DNA from: Corynebacterium pseudokroppenstedtii
GTDB lineage: Bacteria; Actinomycetota; Actinomycetes; Mycobacteriales; Mycobacteriaceae
Assembly: GCF_019754945.1 (NCBI RefSeq)
Contig: NZ_JAEUWU010000004.1
Location: 186,001 to 250,000, forward strand
Length of the DNA stretch: 64,000 nt
Reading direction: 5' to 3'
Part shown: piece by piece, positions 25,745 through 34,801 of the stretch
Position numbering within the stretch: the stretch's first letter is position 1
How the letters are laid out: each line of letters begins with the position of its first letter
Program-made: the position numbers and the translations under genes
Notes under the pieces: model-generated
The model's database searches: none
What the model was told of the DNA's origin: nothing
The model's input: only the letters and a program-made list of their open reading frames with translations

Positions 25745-27781
25745 TTACGGTTCCTGAACCTGACCGTTGATCTCTTTAATAGTGCCGCGCTGGAAATCAA
25801 TGGTCAGACCGCCGGCTGGGATATTTGTCATGTCTGAGGTCGGGAATCCGTACTTCCCACCTTGGGCACCATTCTTATCCCAGGCGTCGAAAATTCCGCC
25901 TTTCATGATGACGTGGGCGCCGGTATCCGGGGACCAGTAAATGTAGCCTTTGTCGAATTCGGTAAACGCTCCACCATCAACGGGTACTTCGTCGGTCTTT
26001 GCGAAGCCGAGTTTGTCTGCTCCACCAACGTCTTTGAACTTCTTGGCAATCTCACCTTGCACATAATGCGCTGTTCCATCTTTTGCCCTAGTCACCAGGC
26101 CGTTTTGGAACTCTTGGACCGCACCTCCCGCCACTGACTTCTCATCAGCTGTGGGGTAACCCAACTTTCCGGTTTCGTAGCCCGTTGTTCCCCAGGCGTC
26201 GAACATCTCCGGCTTCAAAGCGTGAGGTCCGGTCTCAGCGTTCCAATAGATGGATCCGTGCTCAAACGTCACGAAGCGGCCTTTGCCGTCGGGAGAGGTG
26301 ATCTCTTCACTCGTCGGGTAGCCCAGGAATGACTTTGGTCCGCCCATCTCGGCATAATGAGCGCCGATACGGCCCCACAGGTTATGCGCTCCTGTCGACG
26401 GGCTCCAAAACGTGCGTCCATTCCGGAAATCCTGGATCTTGCCTCCATTAGCGCCGTCGTACTCGTCGGAAGTACATCCACCAAGCTTGTCCTGGTCTTT
26501 CAAGGCAGCACTCGCAATTTCACCCATGGGGACGCAGTTCGCGCCGCGATCGTTCTGCGACAGACCAAGAGCGTCCGCCATGTACGGCCAGGACTTACCC
26601 AGTTCGAATTGCCAATACGGCCAGGTGTGAGTTCCAGAATTGCGGAACGCCGTCGTGACATTGATACCCGCGCGCTTGGCGTGGCTCACGAACGTTTCCG
26701 AGGTCATCCGAGCTAGTGCTTCTTGCCCGAAAGTGAGCCCCTTCTTCGGAAGTCCTGGTAGGACCTGGCTTTCATCGTCATAAGATCCTGCTGCTCCCGA
26801 TCCCGCGGAAACATAGACACCGGTGTTCTTCAACTTACTGACGTTGAGCTTCGGGTCGTGCTCTTTCCAACCTTCAGACCCATACTGTCCCCACATGTTC
26901 TGAGCGTTAAAGGGAGATACTGTCTTCATGACAAGGCCGATCCCCTCGCTCATTCCTGGAGAGCTGGTGTCCAGATAACCCGAGTAGGAACCGACGAAGT
27001 TGAACATGTCCGGGTGCCGTTCGGCAAGGTTCATGGCCCCGGTCGCGCCGGCCGACATGCCGAAGACGGCGGTCTTGTCATTAGCCCGCCAGCCTTCCTT
27101 GAGAATCGGGGGAAGTTCCTGAGTGAGGAAGGATTCCCACTTGTAGAGCACGCCACTATCTTCATTCAGCCAGTCGGTATAGAACGAAGCAAGGCCCCCC
27201 ACCGGCAACACAACGTTGACATTGCGGTCCGCGAATTGCTGGACGATATTCGTCCCGGCAGTCCACCCGTTCTCAATTTGGTTGGGGACGATACCGTCGA
27301 GCCCAAGAACCGTCGGGAATGTTTTATCCGGCTGCGAGTACCAATCCCGGGCGAGAAGAATCTCAACTTTAATGGGATTCCCCGGCATCACCTTGGAGTT
27401 GATGTACAGCGCCACCCGTCGGTCAGTTAGCCAATCGACGTGGTCAATGGATACCCCTTCGGGGAGGTTATCGAGCTGTTGTTGCTCTGTGCGCATCGGA
27501 AGCGGCTCAGAGGGAATACTGAGAGGGAACGCGTTCTTGGCGGCTTCTCTTTGAACTGAATCAGGAACATCGGCATGCTCTGCTGGAGCAGCCCCGTCGC
27601 CGTTCTCAGAACCTTGTGGAGCAGCGCTTTCAGAGGCACTGGGGCTCTGGCTCTCTGCGGGGGCATCCTCGGCTCTCGCGCCAGTGTGAATAGCCGCTGC
27701 ACCAAGCATGACAACAAAACCTGTTGCAGCGATCGTGGTGGGCCACGTCCGACGATGGGAGAGCTTCGAAGAGGCGCGCAT
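25745..27781 (-). CDS. cop1: Cop1/PS1-like mycolyltransferase with LGFP repeats
   Basis: A 678-aa secreted Ag85-type acyltransferase with a signal peptide at about 1-37. The alpha/beta-hydrolase domain (about 90-430) has Ser243 in VFGMSAGATGAMNLAERHP and a late HTWPYWQ His (near 385). The C-terminal third holds at least four LGFP repeats (FLGYPTSEE, KLGYPTADE, KLGFAKTDE, KYGFPTSD), which in PS1 proteins bind the cell-wall core. Enzymes of this family move mycolates between trehalose monomycolate and arabinogalactan. The substrate here is uncertain because the condensase genes are missing next door. The ATG has aaggaa at good distance. A Ser/Pro/Glu-rich linker follows the signal peptide. Confidence 0.92.
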   Translation of the reverse strand: MRASSKLSHRRTWPTTIAATGFVVMLGAAAIHTGARAEDAPAESQSPSASESAAPQGSENGDGAAPAEHADVPDSVQREAAKNAFPLSIPSEPLPMRTEQQQLDNLPEGVSIDHVDWLTDRRVALYINSKVMPGNPIKVEILLARDWYSQPDKTFPTVLGLDGIVPNQIENGWTAGTNIVQQFADRNVNVVLPVGGLASFYTDWLNEDSGVLYKWESFLTQELPPILKEGWRANDKTAVFGMSAGATGAMNLAERHPDMFNFVGSYSGYLDTSSPGMSEGIGLVMKTVSPFNAQNMWGQYGSEGWKEHDPKLNVSKLKNTGVYVSAGSGAAGSYDDESQVLPGLPKKGLTFGQEALARMTSETFVSHAKRAGINVTTAFRNSGTHTWPYWQFELGKSWPYMADALGLSQNDRGANCVPMGEIASAALKDQDKLGGCTSDEYDGANGGKIQDFRNGRTFWSPSTGAHNLWGRIGAHYAEMGGPKSFLGYPTSEEITSPDGKGRFVTFEHGSIYWNAETGPHALKPEMFDAWGTTGYETGKLGYPTADEKSVAGGAVQEFQNGLVTRAKDGTAHYVQGEIAKKFKDVGGADKLGFAKTDEVPVDGGAFTEFDKGYIYWSPDTGAHVIMKGGIFDAWDKNGAQGGKYGFPTSDMTNIPAGGLTIDFQRGTIKEINGQVQEP

Positions 27782-27930
27782 ACCTGTAGTTCCTTAGTTC
27801 TGTGCCGGTAGACATTTTCTTCCGACATCATTATTACCGTGTTATACGCATGTTACCTATGCGACGCGCGGATAACGGTGTTGTTTATGTGATTTTTTAC
27901 CGACACTTCGCTTGACGACGGGTGAATACG

Positions 27931-27970
27931 CATAAGACGCAGGCACCCTAACCAGTACCTGCGTCTTATG
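27931..27970 (-). terminator. 13-bp perfect hairpin between the two mycolyltransferases
   Basis: cataagacgcagg (27931-27943) and cctgcgtcttatg (27958-27970) form a perfect 13-bp stem around a 14-base loop, 54 bp after the second mycolyltransferase stop. No T-run follows on either strand. A likely terminator, so cop1 probably has its own promoter in 27782-27930. Confidence 0.6.
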
Positions 27971-28023
27971 AAGGAATGTTTACGCTATCTTCCCAGGCCC
28001 CTCAGTGGCGACTCGGTGGTGAG

Positions 28024-29217
28024 CTACTGGTCCTGGTGGCTGTTCTCAACAGCGCGCTGGACGTCGCCACCGGTGGCAGCTGCGTCATTCTGAGCGGCAG
28101 GAGAAACATCGTCGCCACGAACCCCCGGAACGGTGGCAGACCGTGAACCGGGATCGCCTGTCAGCGGCTTATCACCCTCAGGAACGCCCTGACCAGCGGC
28201 ACTCTGGGTTGCCTGGAGGATACGGGGACGAACCTTGATCAGTTCTTCACGCCAGTTGGTCCAGTTGTGAACACCAGCCAAGGGGTAATCAATGGTCGGG
28301 TTAATACCCTGCGCACGGAGAGCACCTTCAAACTGGGTGGTAGTCACACGCGACACAGCTTCCATCCCCATCACGGATACGGAGTAGACAGGGTTAGCGA
28401 AGAAGTCATCCTGCGGGTTCCACCAACCGGTCGCCGCGGAAATGTACACGTCGGTGTTGCGGTATGCGGCTGCGTTCTTCGTCGGATCGTTCTGACGGAT
28501 GCGGTCACCGGTCCACATCTGGTCGATGCGGTACCCGCCATTTCCGAGCATCGCGCCAGCAATGCCCATGCGCATGATCGGGTTCGAGGTAGCTAAGTAG
28601 CCCGAGAATGATGAAACCTGACGGAACTGGTTCGGGTGATGAGCAGCCAAGTTCATAGCGCCAGTACCACCCATCGACATTCCGGCAACCGCGTTGTTGG
28701 TCGGTGAAACGCCGAAGTTAGCCTGGAGATACGCGGGAAGCTCAGAGCTTAAGAACGTGTCCCACTTGTAGGTTTGGGTGCCATCAGCTGATGTAGAGGG
28801 CTTCTCCCAGTCCGTGTAGAAGGAAGCTTTACCACCCAGGGGAAAGACCTTCGTGATGTTGTCGTCAACGAAAATGTTTTGAGCGTGTGCCCAGTCAATC
28901 CAGCCACTGCTGTTCGTTGGCCCGGCGAATCCGCCCAAAATGTAGAGGCCTGCATTGCCGTTACCATTGGCTGCCTGAATTTGGACCGGAATGTCCTTGT
29001 TCATGGCGTTCGAGTGGACTGTGCACTTCTGCACCCAGTAGGCGGCAGCATCCCATGTACAGCCCGGCCGTAGGGTGTCTCGGCTCCCCTCCGCATGAGC
29101 TTTATTTGAGCTCAGGGCGGTGGTCATACCCAGCATGAGCGCAATGGCACTCACCAGCACGGCCACCATAAGCCAGGGCCTACGTATAGCTCCCACACGT
29201 CGCGAGAAGCTCATCAT
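28024..29217 (-). CDS. Ag85-type corynomycolyltransferase
   Basis: A 397-aa secreted acyltransferase of the antigen 85 family without LGFP repeats. A hydrophobic signal segment ends at about residue 42 (KAHAEG). The core has YKWDTFLSSELPAYL, the nucleophile Ser181 in VAGMSMGGTGAMN, and HNWTNWREEL with the catalytic His near residue 317. A polar tail without known motifs closes the protein. The ATG at 29217 follows aaagagg; a TTG at 29238 is in frame but lacks a site. It is the upstream partner of cop1, separated by a 13-bp hairpin. Usual substrates are trehalose mycolates; whether this cell has any is doubtful. Confidence 0.9.
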   Translation of the reverse strand: MMSFSRRVGAIRRPWLMVAVLVSAIALMLGMTTALSSNKAHAEGSRDTLRPGCTWDAAAYWVQKCTVHSNAMNKDIPVQIQAANGNGNAGLYILGGFAGPTNSSGWIDWAHAQNIFVDDNITKVFPLGGKASFYTDWEKPSTSADGTQTYKWDTFLSSELPAYLQANFGVSPTNNAVAGMSMGGTGAMNLAAHHPNQFRQVSSFSGYLATSNPIMRMGIAGAMLGNGGYRIDQMWTGDRIRQNDPTKNAAAYRNTDVYISAATGWWNPQDDFFANPVYSVSVMGMEAVSRVTTTQFEGALRAQGINPTIDYPLAGVHNWTNWREELIKVRPRILQATQSAAGQGVPEGDKPLTGDPGSRSATVPGVRGDDVSPAAQNDAAATGGDVQRAVENSHQDQ

Positions 29218-29492
29218 AAAATTTTCCTCTTTCCTCAAGAGCCTGGGAAGTTCCCTATCTCACTCATTCACGGTACGAACGCGGTCGGCCCTTCAGTAGC
29301 CGTCCATCCACCCCGAGGCAGATCCTCACAATCGGCCCGCGCACCGGAAATGAACGATCACCGATCACACTCGGTGGAACGATGACACACAATAGTAATC
29401 GAATAATACTCTGTCCACGTTACTTCGCGATTTTCACCAGGTACGACGGTTCTCACGCCACAACTGACAAGCCGCACCCGAAAAGTGTCACC
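29218..29492. promoter_or_regulatory. gap at the usual aftB position
   Basis: This 275-bp non-coding stretch lies between UbiA and the mycolyltransferase. In C. glutamicum and M. tuberculosis the arabinofuranosyltransferase gene aftB lies here, but no remnant is visible. A short inverted repeat, caccga (29359-29364) and tcggtg (29371-29376), is the only structure seen. It presumably carries the mycolyltransferase promoter. Confidence 0.45.
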
Positions 29493-30560
29493 CTAGAAGG
29501 ACGGCGCCACATACACCGCGATGAAAATCGCAATCGCCCAGAGGAGTCCCAGTAGCTGAAGTACGTGGTCACGCAGAGCTAATTCATCTGGCGCGCCCCC
29601 ATCACCACGGTCCACGTCGGCTGCATACCGCAAAATAGCGACCGTAAACGGCACCATCGAAATCTCGTACCACAAGGCAGACGCGGAACTATCTTTCTGG
29701 CCCATCTCAAAGCCCCATAGGGCGTAGGTCAGCACGACCGCCGTCGCAGACAAAGTCCATACGAAGCGCAAATAAGTCGGGGTATATCCCTCAAGGGACT
29801 TACGAATTTTCGCCCCCGATTTAGCTGCCAGCAGAATTTCCGAATACCGCTTGCCAGCCGCCATGAACAGGGAACCAAACGCCGCGACCAAGAGGAACCA
29901 CTGTGAGAGGTCGATCCCCGCAGCGACGCCACCACCCATTGCACGCAAAAGGAATCCCGAGGACACCAACGCAATATCAATCACGGGCTGGTGTTTCCAT
30001 CCGAAGCAGTATCCCAACTGCAGGATGATGTAGACACCGATCACTGTCGCCAAAGCCCAGGCAGACGTCGATAAGAAAGAGACAGCTAATGCAGCAAGAA
30101 TGAGGACAACGGCCATTCCATAAGCCACTCCCACCGGGAGCACACCCGCGGCAATAGGGCGGTACCGCTTCGTCGGGTGAGCGCGGTCGGCTTCAACATC
30201 GCGAGCGTCGTTAATCAAATAAATCGACGACGCCGCGCAGCAGAAGGCAACGAACGCAATGAAGACGTCCACGGCGACGCGACCAGTGAACATATCCGAA
30301 CCGGCCGCTGCAGGAGCGGCCACCACCAAGACATTCTTCACCCACTGCTTGGGGCGGATGGCCTTGAACATCGCCTCTGGCAGGTTCTTGGGCGCCCGCA
30401 CTTTCGCGGAGGCTCTATCGTCCGCGTTTTTCGGAGCCTCGGGGTAGAGACCTCGTGTATGAGGCTCGGACCCAATTAGCGCACCATTGGATTCATTACT
30501 GGGATACGGATCGTGTTCATTGCCCGCCATCGTGTCTTTATAACTCCTCTGTGGTGACAT
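29493..30560 (-). CDS. ubiA: decaprenyl-phosphate phosphoribosyltransferase (DPPR synthase, UbiA family)
   Basis: A 355-aa UbiA-superfamily prenyltransferase that transfers 5-phosphoribose from PRPP to decaprenyl phosphate, the first committed step to the arabinose donor DPA. About 65 hydrophilic residues precede RPKQWVKNVLVVAAP. The aspartate-rich motif INDARDVEADRAHPTKRYRPI and a run of nine or so transmembrane helices follow. It matches Rv3806c in position and motif. The ATG at 30530 lies 13 bases after gaggag and is an alternative start. The phosphatase for the next step (PAP2) is immediately upstream. Confidence 0.93.
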   Translation of the reverse strand: MSPQRSYKDTMAGNEHDPYPSNESNGALIGSEPHTRGLYPEAPKNADDRASAKVRAPKNLPEAMFKAIRPKQWVKNVLVVAAPAAAGSDMFTGRVAVDVFIAFVAFCCAASSIYLINDARDVEADRAHPTKRYRPIAAGVLPVGVAYGMAVVLILAALAVSFLSTSAWALATVIGVYIILQLGYCFGWKHQPVIDIALVSSGFLLRAMGGGVAAGIDLSQWFLLVAAFGSLFMAAGKRYSEILLAAKSGAKIRKSLEGYTPTYLRFVWTLSATAVVLTYALWGFEMGQKDSSASALWYEISMVPFTVAILRYAADVDRGDGGAPDELALRDHVLQLLGLLWAIAIFIAVYVAPSF

Positions 30561-30612
30561 TCGCAGTCGCCATCAATCGCACTACCCTGTCCACGCTATC
30601 GACCGCACTAGC

Positions 30613-31152
30613 CTACTGGTGCGTCACAGCCCGATGAATAGCTTCCGCCGATATTCCTCCCAAGAGGGCCCCGGCTGCAACATCTGTTGGATAATGCACG
30701 CCGACTGTCATTCGCGACAGCATCATAAGCGGAATTACTGTCAATGGCACGCGTGAACCGGTGATCCGTGAGAGCTCAATCATCGCGGCCGTCGTCGACG
30801 TGGCATGTGACGAGGGAAAACTCAACTTCGACGGAGTCTTCACCCCGATCCGCACACGGGGGCCATGGGGCCTGGGACGATGAACAATACGCTTGAGAAT
30901 CACAGATGCTGCGTGGCTCCCAAACGCTGCCCCGGTCAGTATTCCCCACTGGGTTCGACGCTTTTCATCCGCGATCATTCCGACGACGCCCAGCGCCAAC
31001 CAGGCTGCGGCATGTTCACCCGCGTGGCTGAGCCCCCTGGCCAGAGGCATAACACCCGGTTTATCCGCAATGGCGCCCTGGATGAACTCAAGCACCCGGG
31101 TTTCGTCGAAGGGATCCCCTTTGTGTCGGTGCCCGTTGTGTTTAGCGTTCAA
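30613..31152 (-). CDS. PAP2-family phosphatase (decaprenylphosphoryl-phosphoribose phosphatase)
   Basis: A 179-aa membrane phosphatase with the three PAP2 motifs: [18 protein letters not shown] and SRMTVGVHYPTDVAAG. In M. tuberculosis the gene at this position (Rv3807c) is assigned to dephosphorylation of decaprenylphosphoryl-5-phosphoribose in DPA synthesis. The start appears to be TTG at 31152, overlapping the glfT2 end by 11 bases; no ATG or GTG with a good site lies nearby. It is tightly linked to glfT2 upstream and ubiA downstream, a conserved arabinogalactan operon. Confidence 0.88.
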   Translation of the reverse strand: MNAKHNGHRHKGDPFDETRVLEFIQGAIADKPGVMPLARGLSHAGEHAAAWLALGVVGMIADEKRRTQWGILTGAAFGSHAASVILKRIVHRPRPHGPRVRIGVKTPSKLSFPSSHATSTTAAMIELSRITGSRVPLTVIPLMMLSRMTVGVHYPTDVAAGALLGGISAEAIHRAVTHQ

Positions 31153-33229
31153 AGATCGTGCTCCATCCCTCGCGGCTGGTCAGCCTTGGGTGAGCCTTGC
31201 GATACAGCTGGCGCATCTCCGGGAAGCGATCGTAAATTTCTTTCTGCAGACGCATCGACTCACGAGCCAGTTTCACAGCCTTGGCACGGTTACGCTTACG
31301 GAACACAACTCCGCGGCCGTCGGCCGTCGTCACCGTAGCTCCGTCGACACGCGACAAGGAGAACCAGCGAGCCTCGATCGGCGGAAGGTTAACGTCGGGA
31401 ACCTCGGGGTCACCATCGCTGGGCGAGAACTGCTTTTTCACAGCTTTCGACAGCGTAGACACCTTAGCTAGGGGGTTGAGCGGGATCTTTGTGAGATTCT
31501 TCGGCCCACCCTTAGCCGGCGGAACCGCCGACGCTGAGGGCAACACGACGGCATCCGGGTACTCTTTGCGCAACTCGTTGATGCGCGGGAGCGCGGTGTC
31601 GAGGATGTCAAAGAGCTGGTCAGGGCCACGCAAGAAGTCCTTAATGGCTTCGTTCTGGATAGCGACCGTCGAATACTCAAGGCACATGAGATGCTTCGTC
31701 GTCGCCTTGGCCATCGACTGCAGCATGCCCAAAATGGAACCATCTTGTTCGATAGCAGCAACGATCAAACGGTTGCGCAGGTGGAAATAGGCCTGCCAGT
31801 CAATAGCATCATCCTTATCGGACCAGGCCATATGCCAAATCGCGATACCCGGCCACGATGCCGTCGGGAAGCCCGCATGCCCGGCGCGGAGGCCGTATTC
31901 GCCGTCATCCCATTTAATGAACAAGGGCAACGGCTGGCCGATGGTTTCTGCGACAACACGGGGGATCATGCACATCCACCAGCCGTTATAGTCGACGTCG
32001 ATGCGGCGGTGAAGGTCACGCGAGGTAATCACATCGCCATTGGCGTTCCGCCCGTGATCTTTACGGTCACGCAGCGGGTACTGATAAAAGTCGTGGTCGT
32101 AGTGGACGTGAGGTGCCGAGGTCCACATGAACGAATGCCGATCAATGACCTCGCCCATGCTGTGCAAGTGGCTGCGCTCTTGCAGGTTTAGCATCTGGCC
32201 ACCGACCAACATGGGCTGGCGTGCGTACCGGGCAACCTGGAGTGCGCGAAGAATGGAGTCAGGTTCGATGGCGATGTCATCGTCCATATAAAGAATGAAC
32301 GGAGCTTTGGTGGCTCGCTGTTTACGCTCCTCGTCAGAGCCCACACCGCCAAGGGCCTCATACATAATGCGGGAGTAACCGCCCGATCCACCCAGGTTGC
32401 CCTGGCGGAACTCGTGGAACCGGTCACCAAAGTGCTTGACAGCGTCATCGAAGCCCGGCTCATCGGCAGGATGCTTCGTCCCCTGGTCGGGCATCAAAAC
32501 AGCGTCGATAACGGCGTCGACTTCTGGGTCAGAAGCGATGGCTTCTAAAGCGGCAACGGCGTCGGCGGGACGGTTGAAGGTAGGAATACCCACCGTCACG
32601 GATTTATCCTGCGGGCCGATCGTCGACCCGTCGGGCAGCGTTTGAGGACCAGGTTGTTCTGGCGCGTACCACCCGGCGGCCAACAACGTGACATCGGTCT
32701 CGCAGGTCAGATCGAACCAGATCCAGCCGCCGTCTTCGAAGCGGTCCAGAGGGATCTCAAATTCCAGCGTCGATACAGTGGACTCCGCGGATGACGGCTC
32801 GCCCTCGATGGTGTCCTGCGTGCTCTCTTCGGCCGTCGTGGCGTGAATGTCATCGGCCAGTACGTCGGTCATTTTGCCTTCGACGGCGATGCGAGATCCG
32901 TCGATTTTCGAACGGTAGACATCGGCACGCGCGTCGCCCTGCAGCTCGAGCTTCAAGACGACGGATTTCAGCTGAGTCCAGCGTCGCCAATATGAAGCCG
33001 GGAAGCCGTTGAAATAGGTTTCGAAGCTGACCTCAGCGCCCGCCGGGAATGTTGCCTCGGTGCGGCTGTGGAGCACAGCGCGCGACTTGTTCGCCTTCGA
33101 TTCGATCATGTACAACGACCGAACATCGTGCGGCTCCCCCCTGCGAGGCAGAATAACGCGCTGAAGGCGCTCCACAGCTCGACTTTTAGCCTGACTCCCG
33201 GCCTGGCTCATACTCGCTAACCCTTTCAT
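31142..33229 (-). CDS. glfT2: bifunctional galactofuranosyltransferase GlfT2
   Basis: A 695-aa GT2-family enzyme that polymerises the galactan of arabinogalactan from UDP-galactofuranose, alternating beta-1,5 and beta-1,6 links on the cytoplasmic face of the membrane. An N-terminal beta-sandwich region (about 1-210) precedes the GT-A domain. The metal-binding DDD lies in FILYMDDDIAI near residue 315. FIKWDDGEYGLRAG and IWHMAWSDKDDAIDW hold the catalytic Asp and His, and a helical C-terminus follows. Size and motifs match Rv3808c. A second ATG 18 bases downstream has a better aaaggg site. UDP-Galf would come from Glf about 10 kb away. Confidence 0.95.
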   Translation of the reverse strand: MKGLASMSQAGSQAKSRAVERLQRVILPRRGEPHDVRSLYMIESKANKSRAVLHSRTEATFPAGAEVSFETYFNGFPASYWRRWTQLKSVVLKLELQGDARADVYRSKIDGSRIAVEGKMTDVLADDIHATTAEESTQDTIEGEPSSAESTVSTLEFEIPLDRFEDGGWIWFDLTCETDVTLLAAGWYAPEQPGPQTLPDGSTIGPQDKSVTVGIPTFNRPADAVAALEAIASDPEVDAVIDAVLMPDQGTKHPADEPGFDDAVKHFGDRFHEFRQGNLGGSGGYSRIMYEALGGVGSDEERKQRATKAPFILYMDDDIAIEPDSILRALQVARYARQPMLVGGQMLNLQERSHLHSMGEVIDRHSFMWTSAPHVHYDHDFYQYPLRDRKDHGRNANGDVITSRDLHRRIDVDYNGWWMCMIPRVVAETIGQPLPLFIKWDDGEYGLRAGHAGFPTASWPGIAIWHMAWSDKDDAIDWQAYFHLRNRLIVAAIEQDGSILGMLQSMAKATTKHLMCLEYSTVAIQNEAIKDFLRGPDQLFDILDTALPRINELRKEYPDAVVLPSASAVPPAKGGPKNLTKIPLNPLAKVSTLSKAVKKQFSPSDGDPEVPDVNLPPIEARWFSLSRVDGATVTTADGRGVVFRKRNRAKAVKLARESMRLQKEIYDRFPEMRQLYRKAHPRLTSREGWSTIFER

Positions 33230-33469
33230 TTCACTTCTGTCAACATACTGAGCCTACCGCAGCTCACCAGCGCAACGAGGTTCCCCAATGGCACGCCGCC
33301 AGCACAATGGTCCAGCACTACAACACTTGAGCACTGAACTTACGACGCTGGCCTCCGGCACATCCTCGACGCAAACACCATGCCTAGAGTACTGGTTGGG
33401 TCCGCGCAGAGCTATTTAGCGTCGGATGTGGTGGAGAATGAGGAGTGCAAGGTCGCGCTGTACGGGCAG

Positions 33470-34411
33470 TTAATCGAAGTATTTGCCGTAGTAGTCCCCA
33501 AGTTTGTCGACGTACTTCTTTGCTTGGCCGGGGTCCGAGTACAGACCGTGCCCCGATCGAGGGAAGACGAAATAGTCGTAAGGGACGTGATTATTATCAA
33601 GAGCGCTTAATAAGCGATCATGTACCTTAAAAGGAACAATTTTGTCTTTCTTTCCGTATGCCATCAACATGGGAACGGAGTTAGCGGAAACGTAATGATA
33701 GGGAGAAACACGTTCCGCAAGATCGTGATAAGAACCATCCTCCATATCGTGATCGGTGAGATGCACGCCCGTCAGTTCAGTTAAGAACTTCTTTTTATCT
33801 TTACCGTAGCCTTTAATGTCGCCATTCGAGTTAGCCCAGTCTTCTGGCTGGAAGCTCGCGGGACCGACTTCCTGAAACACAAATTTCAGGGGAACGGGAC
33901 TGTCCTTCCCATCGCGGAAGGCATACATCATCGCGAGAGTACCGCCAGCAGATTCCCCAGTAATGGCCATTTGATTCACCGGATATCCATGTTGCTTGGC
34001 TTGTGCAACCACAGCGTTCACGCTGTTCTTGATCTCCGTGTACATTTTGTCCAGGTTTGACGGATGATCATCGGTGTTGGTCGTGTAATTCACAGAAGCC
34101 GACACGTACCCTCGGGTTGCTGCGTCCTTTGCCGAGGCAGCATCCTTTTTATCGCCGCTGACAAACCCTCCCCCATGGATCCAGACCACTAGAGGAAAGT
34201 TTGAGCGATTTTTATCCTTGGGAAGGTATAGGTCGAAATTGTTCTGGACCCCATCACCATAATTAAGGTCCTTCACGACTGAATATGAATCTGGATTATT
34301 TTTAAACGTTCTACTCAACACATCAATACGCGTACAAAAGTAATAGGCGGTCACGGCAGCTACGACAACAACAATAAACACATAGAGAATACCCCAGGCG
34401 ACTTTCTTCAC
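33470..34411 (-). CDS. membrane-anchored alpha/beta-hydrolase (HSL/BD-FAE-type esterase)
   Basis: A 313-aa esterase. A single N-terminal transmembrane helix (about residues 6-26) would place the catalytic domain outside the membrane. The oxyanion hole is VVWIHGGGFVSGD (His79-Gly82) and the nucleophile is Ser154 in ITGESAGGTLA. YGKKDKIVPF and SGHGLYSD carry the likely Asp and His. This HGGG/GESAGG pattern marks the hormone-sensitive-lipase or carboxylesterase group; the substrate is unknown. The GTG start overlaps the stop of a 44-aa membrane peptide by one base (TAGTG). It is A+T-richer than its neighbours, which could indicate acquisition. Confidence 0.8.
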   Translation of the reverse strand: MKKVAWGILYVFIVVVVAAVTAYYFCTRIDVLSRTFKNNPDSYSVVKDLNYGDGVQNNFDLYLPKDKNRSNFPLVVWIHGGGFVSGDKKDAASAKDAATRGYVSASVNYTTNTDDHPSNLDKMYTEIKNSVNAVVAQAKQHGYPVNQMAITGESAGGTLAMMYAFRDGKDSPVPLKFVFQEVGPASFQPEDWANSNGDIKGYGKDKKKFLTELTGVHLTDHDMEDGSYHDLAERVSPYHYVSANSVPMLMAYGKKDKIVPFKVHDRLLSALDNNHVPYDYFVFPRSGHGLYSDPGQAKKYVDKLGDYYGKYFD

Positions 34412-34545
34412 TATCGGCCTCCTAGCATATTATCCAAATAAAGCCTGAACCCCAGATAAATCAGAAGGCCGAGCACTAGTCCTATAATCACACACAAAAT
34501 AATCCGGGTAATCCTGTATGACAACACTTGTTTAACCCGACCCAT
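34411..34545 (-). CDS. 44-aa single-helix membrane peptide
   Basis: A short open frame with strong support. The ATG at 34545 follows gaggga at about five bases. The product starts MGRVKQVLSYRITR, has one hydrophobic helix (about residues 15-31, rich in Ile, Leu and Val) and ends DNMLGGR. Its TAG shares a base with the GTG of the esterase. The basic N-terminus predicts an inward N-terminus and outward C-terminus. It may help insert, anchor or regulate the esterase. No known family is recognised, and automatic pipelines may miss it because of its size. Confidence 0.65.
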   Translation of the reverse strand: MGRVKQVLSYRITRIILCVIIGLVLGLLIYLGFRLYLDNMLGGR

Positions 34546-34801
34546 ACCGTCCCTCTTCCTCTACGCTTGGCCCATGCAAGCTCGATTGTCGCCCGGGTGG
34601 CGCGATGTGGCGCTGACCTCGCGCCAGCCTCGTACTGGCTTCGTTCCGACTTCGCACCCTTGATAGATCGCTTTCCTAAAAGGATAGAGGAAATAAAATC
34701 TTACTGCTTCTTACATCGGTACGGCTCAGATCAATACACTCCCTTTCGAGTGACGAAGACCTCACTTGATTCACGCGTCAGGTGCCACCACCATAGGTTG
34801 T
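34546..34801. promoter_or_regulatory. divergent promoter region, esterase / PTS permease
   Basis: This 256-bp gap lies between the leftward small peptide and the rightward PTS permease. It contains A+T-rich stretches (about 34670-34705) that could be promoter elements, but no recognised operator or antiterminator (RAT) hairpin. Confidence 0.35.
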
